Assembly: GCF_000174815.1 (NCBI RefSeq)
Contig: NZ_ACNN01000032.1
Span: forward strand, 1-57,597
Direction: 5' to 3'
From: Porphyromonas endodontalis ATCC 35406
GTDB taxonomy: Bacteria; Bacteroidota; Bacteroidia; Bacteroidales; Porphyromonadaceae
DNA: 57,597 bases
Every line of letters begins with the position of its first letter. The stretch's first letter is position 1. The translations under genes and the position numbers were made by a program. A model generated the notes under the pieces. It did no database searches, had not been told where the DNA came from, and saw only the letters and a list, made by a program, of their open reading frames with translations. Below, one piece after another: positions 38,436 to 45,924 of this stretch.

Positions 38436-39149
38436 ATGAATACAATAAGTTATCCCAGTGCAGAAGCCACTGCCAAGAAACTCGCGGAGCGTATACAACA
38501 AGAGGTAGAGAAAAGCGAAGTTTACTACCTCGCACTTACGGGGGGATTCCCTGCAATTCCTCTATACCAAGCTCTTGCCAATACTCCTATAGAGTGGTCT
38601 AAAGTGCAGATCTATTATGCTTCGGAAGTGATGAGTGGGCAACAAAAAGGACTCCATCACCTCGTGGCTAAAGCTCATCTCTTTGATAAAATAGAAATTC
38701 CCTCCCCCAATATCCATCCCATCAATACGGATAATGCCCCCGAAACTGAGGCTGAGCGCTATGCTCAAGAGATCCTAAAAACCCTACCCAAGGTAGGTGG
38801 AGCTCCTCGCTTCGATATGGTACTCATGGATATGACTAAGGACGGACATGTTGCCGGCATCTTCGCTGGTCAGCATGACATCTTCCTCGAAGAACCAATC
38901 GCTTTTGCCAACGCACACCCCTCCCATGGCGATCAGCATGTAACCCTATCCATTCCCACGATTGAAGGGGCTAAGGGGCTTGCGCTCTACGCCTTTGGGG
39001 GAGAAGCCCGATTTGCTATTGGCGATATCATCAACCTTCTTCCCGAAGCAAAAGAGTATCCTGCCAACTTCATTGCCTCTCGCTGCCCATGGATCTACCT
39101 CTATGCCGATGCAGAGTCCATGCGTGAGAAAAGCTACTCCATCTATTAA
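38436..39149 (+). CDS. Divergent 6-phosphogluconolactonase/NagB-fold protein
   Basis: About 237 residues from MNTISYPSAEATAKKLAERI; the upstream Met at 38385 gives a hydrophobic, atypical leader and is rejected. The fold matches DevB/SOL 6-phosphogluconolactonase: YLALTGGFPAIPLYQAL (usual LSGGSTP), FDMVLMDMTKDGHVAGIF (usual GMGxDGHTASLF) and HVTLSIPTIEGAKG. However, the DER motif is replaced by YASEVMSGQQ and GMG by DMT, so canonical lactonase activity is doubtful. No glucose-6-phosphate dehydrogenase or gluconate dehydrogenase gene is nearby. It starts about 60 nt after pepT. It could be an inactive or differently specific paralogue. Confidence 0.65.
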   Translation: MNTISYPSAEATAKKLAERIQQEVEKSEVYYLALTGGFPAIPLYQALANTPIEWSKVQIYYASEVMSGQQKGLHHLVAKAHLFDKIEIPSPNIHPINTDNAPETEAERYAQEILKTLPKVGGAPRFDMVLMDMTKDGHVAGIFAGQHDIFLEEPIAFANAHPSHGDQHVTLSIPTIEGAKGLALYAFGGEARFAIGDIINLLPEAKEYPANFIASRCPWIYLYADAESMREKSYSIY

Positions 39150-39222
39150 TCCCTAAGGGAGAGGGGGCATCCCCAATACTCCTGATATACCTAGGGAGGC
39201 GAGACTACTCCCCCTATACAAA

Positions 39223-39249
39223 GAGGCGGCTACATTGCGTAGTCGCCTC
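39223..39249 (+). terminator. Stem-loop after the lactonase-like gene
   Basis: GAGGCGGCTAC pairs with GTAGTCGCCTC (11 bp, one G-T) around a 5-nt loop, followed by TAATCTTAT, about 75 nt after the stop. Confidence 0.6.
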
Positions 39250-39334
39250 TAATCTTATCCCCCTAAGCCCTCTTTCAGGTCAATATCACTACTATTTGCG
39301 ATAAAAAAGTCCTCTCAGCACCTATAAATAGTGA

Positions 39335-39365
39335 TTGTACGGCTATTCCGGAGTCTCTAACTTTG
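39335..39365 (+). promoter_or_regulatory. Bacteroidota promoter for the flavodoxin gene
   Basis: TTG at 39335-39337 and TAACTTTG at 39358-39365, 20 nt apart, 41 nt before the flavodoxin ATG. Confidence 0.6.
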
Positions 39366-39406
39366 CACCGTAAACTAGTAATGTTAGAAATTAATAGACA
39401 CAAACG

Positions 39407-39910
39407 ATGAAAAAGATTGGTATTTACTTTGGATCCTCAAGTGGTACGACTGCCGATGTAACAAAGACCATAGCTAAGCGTCTCGGTGTGGATGCAGCAG
39501 ACATTCACGACGTAGCTTCCGCAGACGCTACTTCTATGGCAAATTATGATGTTCTACTCCTCGGTAGTTCCACTTGGGGTATGGGCGACCTCCAAGACGA
39601 TTGGGAAAGCTTCCTCCCCAAAGCTAAGGGACAAAACCTCGCCGGCAAGTGCGTGGGTCTCTTCGGTTGCGGTGATTCTTCCTCATATAGCGATACATTC
39701 TGCGACGCCCTTGCTACCATCAAAGAAGAGATGGAAGGGACTAGCTGCACCTTCATTGGCGAAGTAGCTGCTGAAGATTACGGCTACGACGAAACTCGCT
39801 GCGAGCAGGGTGGTAAGCTCATCGGTCTCCTCCTTGACGAGATTAACGAGTCGGACAAGACGGGCGACCGCATCGACAACTGGGTAGCTGCTCTCCAACC
39901 CAACCTTTAA
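39407..39910 (+). CDS. fldA: Flavodoxin
   Basis: 167 residues, long-chain flavodoxin. The FMN phosphate loop is YFGSSSGTTADVTKTIA near residue 7; LLLGSSTWGMGDLQDDW carries the 50s-loop aromatic Trp, and FGCGDSSSYSDTFCDAL the 90s-loop region with Tyr. It is a low-potential electron carrier, used by anaerobes under iron limitation in place of ferredoxin, for example for pyruvate oxidoreductase. The DUF2023 gene follows 40 nt later, a pairing common in Bacteroidota. It has its own promoter. Confidence 0.95.
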   Translation: MKKIGIYFGSSSGTTADVTKTIAKRLGVDAADIHDVASADATSMANYDVLLLGSSTWGMGDLQDDWESFLPKAKGQNLAGKCVGLFGCGDSSSYSDTFCDALATIKEEMEGTSCTFIGEVAAEDYGYDETRCEQGGKLIGLLLDEINESDKTGDRIDNWVAALQPNL

Positions 39911-39950
39911 TATCCGCTCTACACTCTTTTGCACCCAAAGGTTGTCTGAT

Positions 39951-40367
39951 ATGGAAGAGATCATCGCAACTCAGGCTCTTGATGCCGACATGAAGGTGTT
40001 TTCGCACCTCGTGTATGAGTACGAAAAAGGAGTACGTAACCTCGTGCTTTATACTATTAGTGAAGAGTATACTCCCCTTGCCCTAGGCAAGCTCAGCCAT
40101 AGAGAGATTGAGTACTTCGTGCAACCTGTGCCCAATAAAAGCTGTGTAAATATCTTTTTCGGGCGCAGCGAATGCCTCAAAACCCTCAAGAAGTTCCTAC
40201 GCGAACGCCCCCTCAATAGTCTCTCCCCGGAGGAAGATTTTATCTTGGGGGCTCTACTGGGATACGATCTTTGCCGCCAATGCGAGCGGTATTGCAAGAG
40301 AGTGGAACACGCCGAGAGCGTGCGAAAAGCGAGCGAACAACCTATGCTCATATACACAAACATTTGA
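39951..40367 (+). CDS. DUF2023-family protein
   Basis: About 138 residues from ATG 39951 (MEEIIATQALDADMKVFSHL); an in-frame TTG nine bases earlier is a less likely start. It matches the DUF2023 pattern: HLVYEYEKGVRNLVLYTIS, then YFVQPVPNKSCVNIFFGRSE and a C-terminal LGALLGYDLCRQCERYCKR with a CxxCxxYC cluster that could bind a metal. Function is unknown. It sits 40 nt after flavodoxin and shares its transcript, so a role linked to flavodoxin, for instance as a partner or maturation factor, is plausible but unproven. Confidence 0.8.
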   Translation: MEEIIATQALDADMKVFSHLVYEYEKGVRNLVLYTISEEYTPLALGKLSHREIEYFVQPVPNKSCVNIFFGRSECLKTLKKFLRERPLNSLSPEEDFILGALLGYDLCRQCERYCKRVEHAESVRKASEQPMLIYTNI

Positions 40368-40436
40368 GCGCAGAGATTGTTGAGGACTCCACACGAGAGA
40401 CTTCTCGTTAGATTGGAATGTTTTTAGCAAGAGAGT

Positions 40437-40485
40437 GTTACCCCCTCTTCATCTTCTTGATGGAGAAGGGGTAACTTCCTTTTTT
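40437..40485 (+). terminator. Intrinsic terminator after flavodoxin-DUF2023
   Basis: GTTACCCC pairs with GGGGTAAC around an inner TCATCTTCTTGATGG hairpin, followed by TTCCTTTTTT. A strong Rho-independent form. Confidence 0.8.
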
Positions 40486-40523
40486 AAGAGAAAGGACTAA
40501 ACTGCTAGTCGCAAAAAATGTGG

Positions 40524-40531
40524 TAAGTTTG
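40524..40531 (+). promoter_or_regulatory. -7 element for the DUF4294 gene
   Basis: TAAGTTTG matches the TAnnTTTG consensus and lies 24 nt before the chosen ATG at 40556. It lies inside a longer open frame starting at 40520 and argues against that longer start. Confidence 0.5.
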
Positions 40532-40555
40532 CTCCACGATATAAAGCACACAACG

Positions 40556-41182
40556 ATGAAACAGTATAGATACCTCCTCTACTCCCTTTTACTACTCACC
40601 CTCTCGTGGCAAGTCCACGCTCAAAACGTCTTTGACGCAAAGGCGGCCGATACCGTTACACTACATCCCAGGGTGTCGAACAACGATACCACGTACTACG
40701 CAGCCCTCCCACAGATAACCGTTCAGCACCACTATCGCCTACGCTTTGCCCCCCTTACAAGGGAAGAGCAAAGTGCCAATTGGCGGCAAATACGCGATGT
40801 GAAGAAGGTGCTCCCCTATGCCAAAAAGCTCACGGCTATCATGATGGAGACCTACGAATACCTAGAGACACTACCCAACGATCGTGCTAGGAATCGCCAT
40901 CTCGACCGAATAGAGAGCGATTTGGTAGAGGAATACAAGCCGATCATGAAGAAATTCACACTCCGGCAGGGACTTCTGCTTATTAAGTTGATGGATAGGC
41001 AATCGTGTAGCACCGGCTACGATCTCATCAAGGCCTTCTACGGAGGGTTCAAAGCCTCAATGTACAATATCTTTGCCGGCTTCTATGGGGGAGACCTCAA
41101 GAGTAAGTATGATCCTCGCTTCAATCGAGAAGATGCTCTTACCGAGCGCATCATTTACCTCGTGGAGCACAACCAACTGTAA
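40556..41182 (+). CDS. DUF4294-domain secreted protein
   Basis: About 208 residues from MKQYRYLLYSLLLLTLSWQV; the earlier start at 40520 would precede the -7 box. A cleavable signal ends VHAQ. The conserved DUF4294 core follows: RQIRDVKKVLPYAKKLTAIM, ETLPNDRARNRHLDRIESDL, then RQGLLLIKLMDRQSCSTGYD and the end GFYGGDLKSKYDP. Family members are periplasmic proteins of about 200-230 residues in Bacteroidota with no known function. The gene has its own promoter after a strong terminator and is probably monocistronic. Confidence 0.85.
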   Translation: MKQYRYLLYSLLLLTLSWQVHAQNVFDAKAADTVTLHPRVSNNDTTYYAALPQITVQHHYRLRFAPLTREEQSANWRQIRDVKKVLPYAKKLTAIMMETYEYLETLPNDRARNRHLDRIESDLVEEYKPIMKKFTLRQGLLLIKLMDRQSCSTGYDLIKAFYGGFKASMYNIFAGFYGGDLKSKYDPRFNREDALTERIIYLVEHNQL

Positions 41183-41282
41183 GAACGGACCTCTCATTCA
41201 TAAGAATGGTATTTGTCTAATCCACAAGTATTGTTCACGTACAAACTGACAATCAACTTTCCGAACTAAAAAATATACATCA

Positions 41283-41876
41283 ATGAAACAGAAAGTTTTA
41301 TTCATCCTATTAAATGAATACACAGATTGGGAGGGAGCTTTTCTCTCCACGGCTCTTCACGTAGGAGTGACACCGGGTAGTGAAATAAAATACGAAGTAC
41401 ATACAGTTGCACCAACGTTGGACGCAGTCCGTTCCATCGGTGGGTTCAAAACATTGCCCGATTATTCTTTCGAGAATATGCCGAAAGATTACGCAGCCTT
41501 GATACTTATCGGAGGTAACCGTTGGGATGCATTAGAAGCAGAACTTGTTACACCATTGGTACAGGAGGCTTTGGACAAAAACAAAATCATAGGGGCAATA
41601 TGCAATGGTGCTTCGTTCTTATGTTCGCACGGATTTCTCAACAATGTAAAACATACAGGCAATGGCCTTGACCAACTCAAACTCTGGGGTGGTGAAAAAT
41701 ACACAAATGAAGAAGGATATGTAGAAGCACAAGCCGTCAGTGATGGAAACATCGTTACGGCAAATGGGCTAGGACACTTAGAATTCACTCGTGAGATGCT
41801 TCTGTTACTAAAAGCGAATGGTCCGGAAAAGATTGCCATGTGGTATGATTTCTACAAGAATGGATTTGTGAGATAA
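41283..41876 (+). CDS. DJ-1/PfpI-family protein
   Basis: 197 residues, class I glutamine-amidotransferase-like fold. The nucleophile elbow is GAICNGASFLCS with Cys near 107, and LILIGGNRWDALE carries the upstream strand; ANGLGHLEFTREML closes the fold. Related proteins act as proteases, glyoxalases or stress chaperones; the DJ-1/YoaZ-like group is the best fit. Base composition is AT-richer than the preceding genes, consistent with recent acquisition. It is followed by a terminator and is the first gene of the accessory stretch. Confidence 0.88.
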   Translation: MKQKVLFILLNEYTDWEGAFLSTALHVGVTPGSEIKYEVHTVAPTLDAVRSIGGFKTLPDYSFENMPKDYAALILIGGNRWDALEAELVTPLVQEALDKNKIIGAICNGASFLCSHGFLNNVKHTGNGLDQLKLWGGEKYTNEEGYVEAQAVSDGNIVTANGLGHLEFTREMLLLLKANGPEKIAMWYDFYKNGFVR

Positions 41877-41886
41877 TAGTATATAG

Positions 41887-41923
41887 GAAAGGGCTTGTTC
41901 CATTCCGGGAATAAGCTCTTTTC
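41887..41923 (+). terminator. Intrinsic terminator after the DJ-1/PfpI gene
   Basis: GAAAGGGCTTGTTCC pairs with GGAATAAGCTCTTTT (two G-T wobbles) around a short loop and runs into TTTTCTAT, 10 nt after the stop. Confidence 0.7.
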
Positions 41924-42094
41924 TATAACAAATCTATACCTTGACTTCATCCGTCCTTTTTCTTCTCTCTTGCAATCTTTTGATCTATGATTTGAGCCTA
42001 GTTTTACGTTCTGGCAATGAATGAATGCCCTATTATGTTAGCATTTCTCTCCATCCAAATACCGACCTCTAAAGCCAGCCTTAGAAACAAAAGC

Positions 42095-42190
42095 CTCCCG
42101 ACAAGAAAGAATCCACCGAGCAGTTGAAAATGTGCAGGATCTTCTCCTAGAACTTCATAATATAGTCTCAAGAGATTCCTAATGAGCTTT
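42095..42190 (-). repeat. 96-bp direct repeat, left copy (gene fragment)
   Basis: This segment repeats at 43665-43760 with about half a dozen differences. On the minus strand both encode the same N-terminal fragment (NLLRLYYEVLGEDPAHFQL, GGFFLVGR). Here the frame then reads into unrelated sequence and stops near 42018. It is probably a remnant of a duplicated gene. The rest of the 41924-42231 gap shows nothing else. Confidence 0.6.
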
Positions 42191-42231
42191 CGAGAGATTA
42201 CATTTCATTGGGGACAATACTACAAAAAAGA

Positions 42232-42266
42232 AAAGCCCACGCTGCAATGTTTGCAACGTGGGCTTT
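42232..42266 (-). terminator. Intrinsic terminator downstream of the DnaB-like gene
   Basis: AAAGCCCACG and CGTGGGCTTT plus inner TGCA pairs form a long stem; read on the minus strand it is followed by TCTTTTTTG. It lies about 65 nt after the DnaB-like stop (42330). Confidence 0.75.
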
Positions 42267-42329
42267 GTCTCCTAAATTCCCCTCTGATTTTGAGTACATC
42301 TCCTTTGCATACCCTCCTTTTTTATCGGA

Positions 42330-42920
42330 CTAAGAAGAAAAAGGCGATGCAACGGAGGTGTATTTCCCGTCCCTATCTATCAAGCCGACGTTGATTCCAG
42401 GTATATCTACAGCAGAGTCATCGTCACTATCCGAGTTATTGAGGTCGTTGTAGGATTCTCCCATACCAAAACATTTGGGTAGCTGAAACAATCCGATAAT
42501 AGCGACATGGCACTCTTCTGCCATTAGCTTCAAGTCTTGCAAAATGGATATGAGCTCCTCCTTTCGAGACGTCGCAAGAGAGGATGGACTCAATAGCTGG
42601 ATATAGTCCACAAGCACGTAGTCAACAGATGTTCTTTCGAGTTTGCTACGGATTTGATCTAAGCTAATTTGTGGCGTATCATCAATGACGATTCTACTCT
42701 TTAGATCCTGCAACTCATCCTCTTCTATCTGAAGTTTCATTCTCTCAACAAACCGCGATTGACTCATCTCAAGCGAGAAATAGAGTACCCTTCGATTGCT
42801 CTGAGCTAAACGTAAAGCCACAGAAATAGCAAACGCTGTTTTGCCAACAGCCGGAGCACCTTTTACTATCGTCAGGGTACCTGCCGGAAAATGGTTTAGA
42901 ATAAAATCGCTAGATATCAT
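42330..42920 (-). CDS. Stand-alone DnaB-type RecA-core ATPase
   Basis: About 196 residues from MISSDFILNHFPAGTLTIVK; the in-frame ATG at 42974 adds 18 residues unlike the family. It equals the C-terminal helicase domain of DnaB: Walker A KGAPAVGKTAFAISVALRLA, RVLYFSLEMSQSRFVERM (catalytic Glu strand), Walker B VDYVLVDYIQLLSP and motif H4 in SRKEELISILQDLKLMAEEC followed by VAIIGLFQLPK. The DnaB N-terminal primase-binding domain and linker are absent, and the arginine-finger region after QLPK is replaced by an acidic tail (NDLNNSDSDDDSAVD). It may bind ATP without being a full replicative helicase. The context is accessory; function unknown. Confidence 0.75.
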   Translation of the reverse strand: MISSDFILNHFPAGTLTIVKGAPAVGKTAFAISVALRLAQSNRRVLYFSLEMSQSRFVERMKLQIEEDELQDLKSRIVIDDTPQISLDQIRSKLERTSVDYVLVDYIQLLSPSSLATSRKEELISILQDLKLMAEECHVAIIGLFQLPKCFGMGESYNDLNNSDSDDDSAVDIPGINVGLIDRDGKYTSVASPFSS

Positions 42921-43013
42921 ATTAAAAGTTCTATGGAGAAATAGACCTCCTCTTCGCAATAGGGTAACTGACAAACTGACAAAATCAGATTGTAGAGAAG
43001 TAAAAGGACGCCT

Positions 43014-43439
43014 TCATTTGAGCGTTTTGGAATAAGACATCGCAGTCTCGTATCTGTCCGCAATCATATCTTCTTTCGCTCCCCAAATAAATAGCTTATC
43101 TCCAACGATCTTGTAGAAACGCTCATAAGTCCAATTAGATAGCTTTAATCCGGATCCATATACGAAGATGAATAAGCGGCTATTATCCTCTGTGTAGAAG
43201 AGCCTTTTTCCCCCCGGGTAGTGAAAGCCGATGCATGATCCATCAGGATGGAATGTTATTGTCTTTTCCTTTGGGTGCACTTCTGTATCGTTGGGCTCTA
43301 GAATAGTCCACGTGCCCAAAAGGCGCACATCCATCTCTTTTTTCGTCATATCTGGAGCACGCTCTTCGCAAGAGCATAATCCCCATCCTATAACTAGGGA
43401 CAACATAATTAATCCCAATAGGTGCAGTAACTTTTTCAT
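43014..43439 (-). CDS. Small lipoprotein, lipocalin-like
   Basis: 141 residues. The signal KKLLHLLGLIMLSLVIGWGL ends at a lipobox-like LCSC, so it is probably lipidated at that Cys. The mature part begins VRLLGTWTILEPNDTEVHPK and alternates beta strands (KTITFHPDGSCIGFHY, RLFIFVYGSGLKLSNW), as in the lipocalin-like/DUF4488-type proteins of Bacteroidota that open with a GTW motif. Role unknown. It is upstream of the DnaB-like gene on the same strand with a gap of about 90 bp. Confidence 0.7.
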   Translation of the reverse strand: MKKLLHLLGLIMLSLVIGWGLCSCEERAPDMTKKEMDVRLLGTWTILEPNDTEVHPKEKTITFHPDGSCIGFHYPGGKRLFYTEDNSRLFIFVYGSGLKLSNWTYERFYKIVGDKLFIWGAKEDMIADRYETAMSYSKTLK

Positions 43440-43534
43440 AACACAATCTTTTTCACATAAGTTTCATTGTCGGTAAACAACCCTCTTTGGGCTACTAGTG
43501 GTCAATACGAACTAGATACACTGATACTATACGC

Positions 43535-43777
43535 TTACTCTAGTCCATAAATCTCACTCCTCATAACAAAGATACCATAAGCTCCCAAAACAACATCATT
43601 TCCCATAAAACACGACATGCTGTGTTTAGGGCGGTTAATCTGAAGTTTGACCGCTAACAAATATCTCCCGACAAGAAAGAATCCACCGTGCAGTTGAAAA
43701 TATGCAGGGTCTTCTCCTAGAACTTCATAATATAGTCTCAGGAGATTCCTAATGAGCTTTTCGAGATTAACTTTCAT
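43535..43777 (-). CDS. Small unknown protein containing the right repeat copy
   Basis: 80 codons (MKVNLEKLIRNLLRLYYEVL to the end MRSEIYGLE). Residues 5-40 come from the 96-bp direct repeat (43665-43760), shared with a broken copy near 42095. I recognise no family. The sharp loss of similarity after LVGR in both copies suggests that at least one has been truncated or fused to new sequence. It may be a pseudogene fragment rather than an expressed gene. Confidence 0.4.
   Translation of the reverse strand: MKVNLEKLIRNLLRLYYEVLGEDPAYFQLHGGFFLVGRYLLAVKLQINRPKHSMSCFMGNDVVLGAYGIFVMRSEIYGLE
43665..43760 (-). repeat. 96-bp direct repeat, right copy
   Basis: Same orientation as 42095-42190. The two copies flank the DnaB-like and lipoprotein genes. 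It encodes part of the 80-codon minus-strand frame. Confidence 0.6.
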
Positions 43778-43804
43778 CTTCTCTTTCTATCTATATGAAA
43801 ATAG

Positions 43805-43812
43805 TAACTTTG
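43805..43812 (+). promoter_or_regulatory. -7 element for the VOC gene
   Basis: TAACTTTG matches TAnnTTTG, 23 nt before the VOC ATG. No clear -33 box. Confidence 0.45.
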
Positions 43813-43835
43813 TTGGGAATCAGAAAGTATAGCTT

Positions 43836-44255
43836 ATGAGACAGAAATTCACTTTAATCACATTAGGAGTAAAAGACTTTCAAAAGGCATCGACTTTCTA
43901 TGAGGGGTTGGGCTGGAAAAGATCGGAGCAGAGTCAGGAATCCTATGCCTTATTCCCTTTGGGTGGGATTGTTTTGGGATTATACCCACTGCAAGAATTA
44001 GAAAAAGATACCACATTAAGCTATCAACAGACAACCTTTTCAGGCGTGACCATTAGTTACAACGCCACATCAGAGGAAGAAGTCGATGCCGTGATGCAAG
44101 AAGCTGAACGGCTCGGAGCTACCATTGTAAAACCTGCACAAAAGGTATTTTGGGGAGGATACAGTGGCTATTTTAAGGACTTAGATGGCTATGTGTTCGA
44201 GGTTGCCTACAATCCATTTTGGCAGATTGACAGAGAAGGAAATCTTGTCTTATAG
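43836..44255 (+). CDS. VOC-family (glyoxalase/bleomycin-resistance fold) protein
   Basis: 139 residues, two beta-alpha-beta-beta-beta modules. FTLITLGVKDFQKASTFYEG is the usual VOC opening; GWKRSEQSQESYALFPLGGI and the C-terminal YSGYFKDLDGYVFEVAYNPF complete the fold, with the Glu of FEVAYNP in the position of a metal ligand. VOC proteins include lyases, dioxygenases and drug-binding proteins; the substrate is not predictable. The gene is AT-rich and followed by DUF4180 on the same strand, a pairing that looks acquired. Confidence 0.88.
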   Translation: MRQKFTLITLGVKDFQKASTFYEGLGWKRSEQSQESYALFPLGGIVLGLYPLQELEKDTTLSYQQTTFSGVTISYNATSEEEVDAVMQEAERLGATIVKPAQKVFWGGYSGYFKDLDGYVFEVAYNPFWQIDREGNLVL

Positions 44256-44309
44256 TTCATCAACAACGGACAAAGAGCAGGCAATTAAGGGACTAACAAT
44301 GAATAGTAC

Positions 44310-44654
44310 ATGGAAATTAAAACCCACAATATAGACAATACAAAGGTGGCTGAAATTATAACTGACAAAGTCATCTTGAGGTCCACTGAAGACGGATTAG
44401 AATTGTTGGGCAACTTGTATTATCAGGGCTTTGACAAAATCATTATTCACGAGAAGAATATTACACCTGAATTCTTTGACTTAAGAACTAAAATAGCAGG
44501 AGAGATCCTTCAAAAATTCGCACAATACCAGATGCCGCTCATAATTGTTGGCGACTTTTCTAAGTATAAGAGTAAGAGCCTGAATGACTTTATTTTTGAG
44601 AGCAATAAGAGCCAACAAATCAACTTTATTAAAGACTTAAGCAACATATTATAG
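44310..44654 (+). CDS. DUF4180-domain protein
   Basis: 114 residues spanning the whole DUF4180 family length. Conserved blocks: DGLELLGNLYYQGFDKIIIH, ITPEFFDLRTKIAGEILQKF, LIIVGDFSKYKSKSLNDFIF and ESNKSQQINF. The family has a SpoIIAA-like alpha/beta look and is often found with small regulators or acetyltransferases; its function is unknown. It follows the VOC gene by 54 nt and may share its transcript. Confidence 0.88.
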   Translation: MEIKTHNIDNTKVAEIITDKVILRSTEDGLELLGNLYYQGFDKIIIHEKNITPEFFDLRTKIAGEILQKFAQYQMPLIIVGDFSKYKSKSLNDFIFESNKSQQINFIKDLSNIL

Positions 44655-44830
44655 TCATGTTCGATATTCTCCTGATAAGATTTGTAGGCGTTAGTTGATC
44701 TTCTTATCTGTTGTTTTCCCACACTTCTCTCTTCTAATCGTGTGGAGAGGGGCTTTTCCTAGAGAGGTTATACTACATTCTCCCCGTCCATAGTAATACC
44801 ATTGAGTCGCTTATTCTTATTGATATAGCA

Positions 44831-45403
44831 ATGATACAAGCAATCATACCCATACTATTCGCCATGATGTGCAACTCTACACAGTATGAACCCATAGAAT
44901 ACCCTACGCCACTGTTTGAGCAAACGGAGCTGAACGTGTGTCTGGAGAACGATCAGGACCACAAGACCTACTTGAAACACGTAGCCCTTTACGCACCCGT
45001 AAACTGCCCCTACTTTTTGTACGGGTCGGAAATGGAAGAAGAGAAGTTCAGGAAACTCAATCCCGAGTTCACCCTCTATTGGAAAGAAAGGACGGAGAGA
45101 AGCTGGGGTGGAAACGAATGCAGCGCCGTAGCCCACTTCGTCAAGGATGCGGAGACGGGGCACTACAACATCTACGAAGCATCGTACCTCGACGCTTGCT
45201 GGAAAATGACAGAGGTACCCCGTATCAACAAAAACAGTCCCTTGATCCGCATACCCAAACCGATAAGTTTCGAACCCAAAAGAGGCAAGTTCCGATATGC
45301 AGGACGATCGGACAACGAGCAGCTGATAGCCGTGAAAGTGTGGAAGCATGTGCAAAAGGAAGAGGGTAGGAAGGCGAAAGCGAGGAGGAAAATAAAAAGA
45401 TAA
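44831..45403 (+). CDS. Hypothetical secreted protein
   Basis: 190 residues with a short hydrophobic N-terminus (MIQAIIPILFAMMCNSTQ) that could be a signal peptide, or a lipoprotein signal with a poor lipobox at AMMC. The mature part has several Cys (VCLENDQ, APVNCPYFLYG, GGNECSAVAHF, YLDACWKMTEV) that could form disulfides in the periplasm, and a very basic C-terminal tail (EEGRKAKARRKIKR). I recognise no family. Codon use resembles the core genes more than its AT-rich neighbours. A 54-codon frame follows 10 nt later. Confidence 0.6.
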   Translation: MIQAIIPILFAMMCNSTQYEPIEYPTPLFEQTELNVCLENDQDHKTYLKHVALYAPVNCPYFLYGSEMEEEKFRKLNPEFTLYWKERTERSWGGNECSAVAHFVKDAETGHYNIYEASYLDACWKMTEVPRINKNSPLIRIPKPISFEPKRGKFRYAGRSDNEQLIAVKVWKHVQKEEGRKAKARRKIKR

Positions 45404-45413
45404 TATAAAGAAT

Positions 45414-45578
45414 ATGGACAGACTTTTTCATATTGGCATGATTGCACTATTAGGCATTGGATTTATCTTTTGTATCCGCTTTCTGTACAAGGGTCGTAAT
45501 ATTTGTAAAACGCCCGATGCAATAGGCATATCCATTCCGAATCATATTCCGTCGAATGCTATATCCCTCTCGCCCTAG
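45414..45578 (+). CDS. Small single-pass membrane protein (54 aa)
   Basis: ATG at 45414 opens MDRLFHIGMIALLGIGFIFC, one clear membrane helix, followed by RFLYKGRNICKTPD and a polar tail ending ISLSP. It begins 10 nt after the previous gene and could be translated with it. No family recognised; it may also be a chance frame. Confidence 0.4.
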   Translation: MDRLFHIGMIALLGIGFIFCIRFLYKGRNICKTPDAIGISIPNHIPSNAISLSP

Positions 45579-45760
45579 ATTAGCATGATTTTCAGCCTAA
45601 AAGGGTTCGAATTGCAGCCCTAGATTTTTTTTGCTTCCGCCCGAGAAACTTTTTCTTTCTGCCCTATACTCCGCAAAGTATTGGGCTATTTTTTCTTTCA
45701 TTCCACCGGACAGATCAAATGAAGTTTTCCCACTCTATTTCGGGAAGTTGTATTTTCCAG

Positions 45761-45915
45761 TTGTAAGTGCAACGCTTAGATAAACAAAAACCACCCTGGG
45801 GCTAGCCCCAGGGTGGTTGAACTCAAAAAGTTTATATTTGCGTTGAATATGAAAAAATACAACCATTTGAGCCGAGAGCAAAGATACACAATTGATCGAC
45901 TTCTGAAGCAAGGTA
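45761..45915 (+). mobile_element. Truncated IS30-family element (left end and transposase start)
   Basis: From about 45761 (TTGTAAGTGCAACGCTTA, terminal-repeat-like) the sequence runs through a perfect palindrome and a TATATTTG box to an ATG at 45849. That frame reads MKKYNHLSREQRYTIDRLLK, the N-terminal helix-turn-helix start of IS30 transposases. After QGKS the similarity ends and Rhs-derived sequence begins, so only about 22 codons of transposase survive. The catalytic DDE domain and right end are gone. Confidence 0.65.
45789..45818. terminator. Perfect 30-bp palindrome in the IS30 leader
   Basis: AACCACCCTGGGGCT and its exact complement meet at CTAG. It lies between the element's left end and the transposase promoter, where IS elements often carry a terminator that blocks read-in transcription. 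Confidence 0.55.
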
Positions 45916-45924
45916 AGTCCTATT

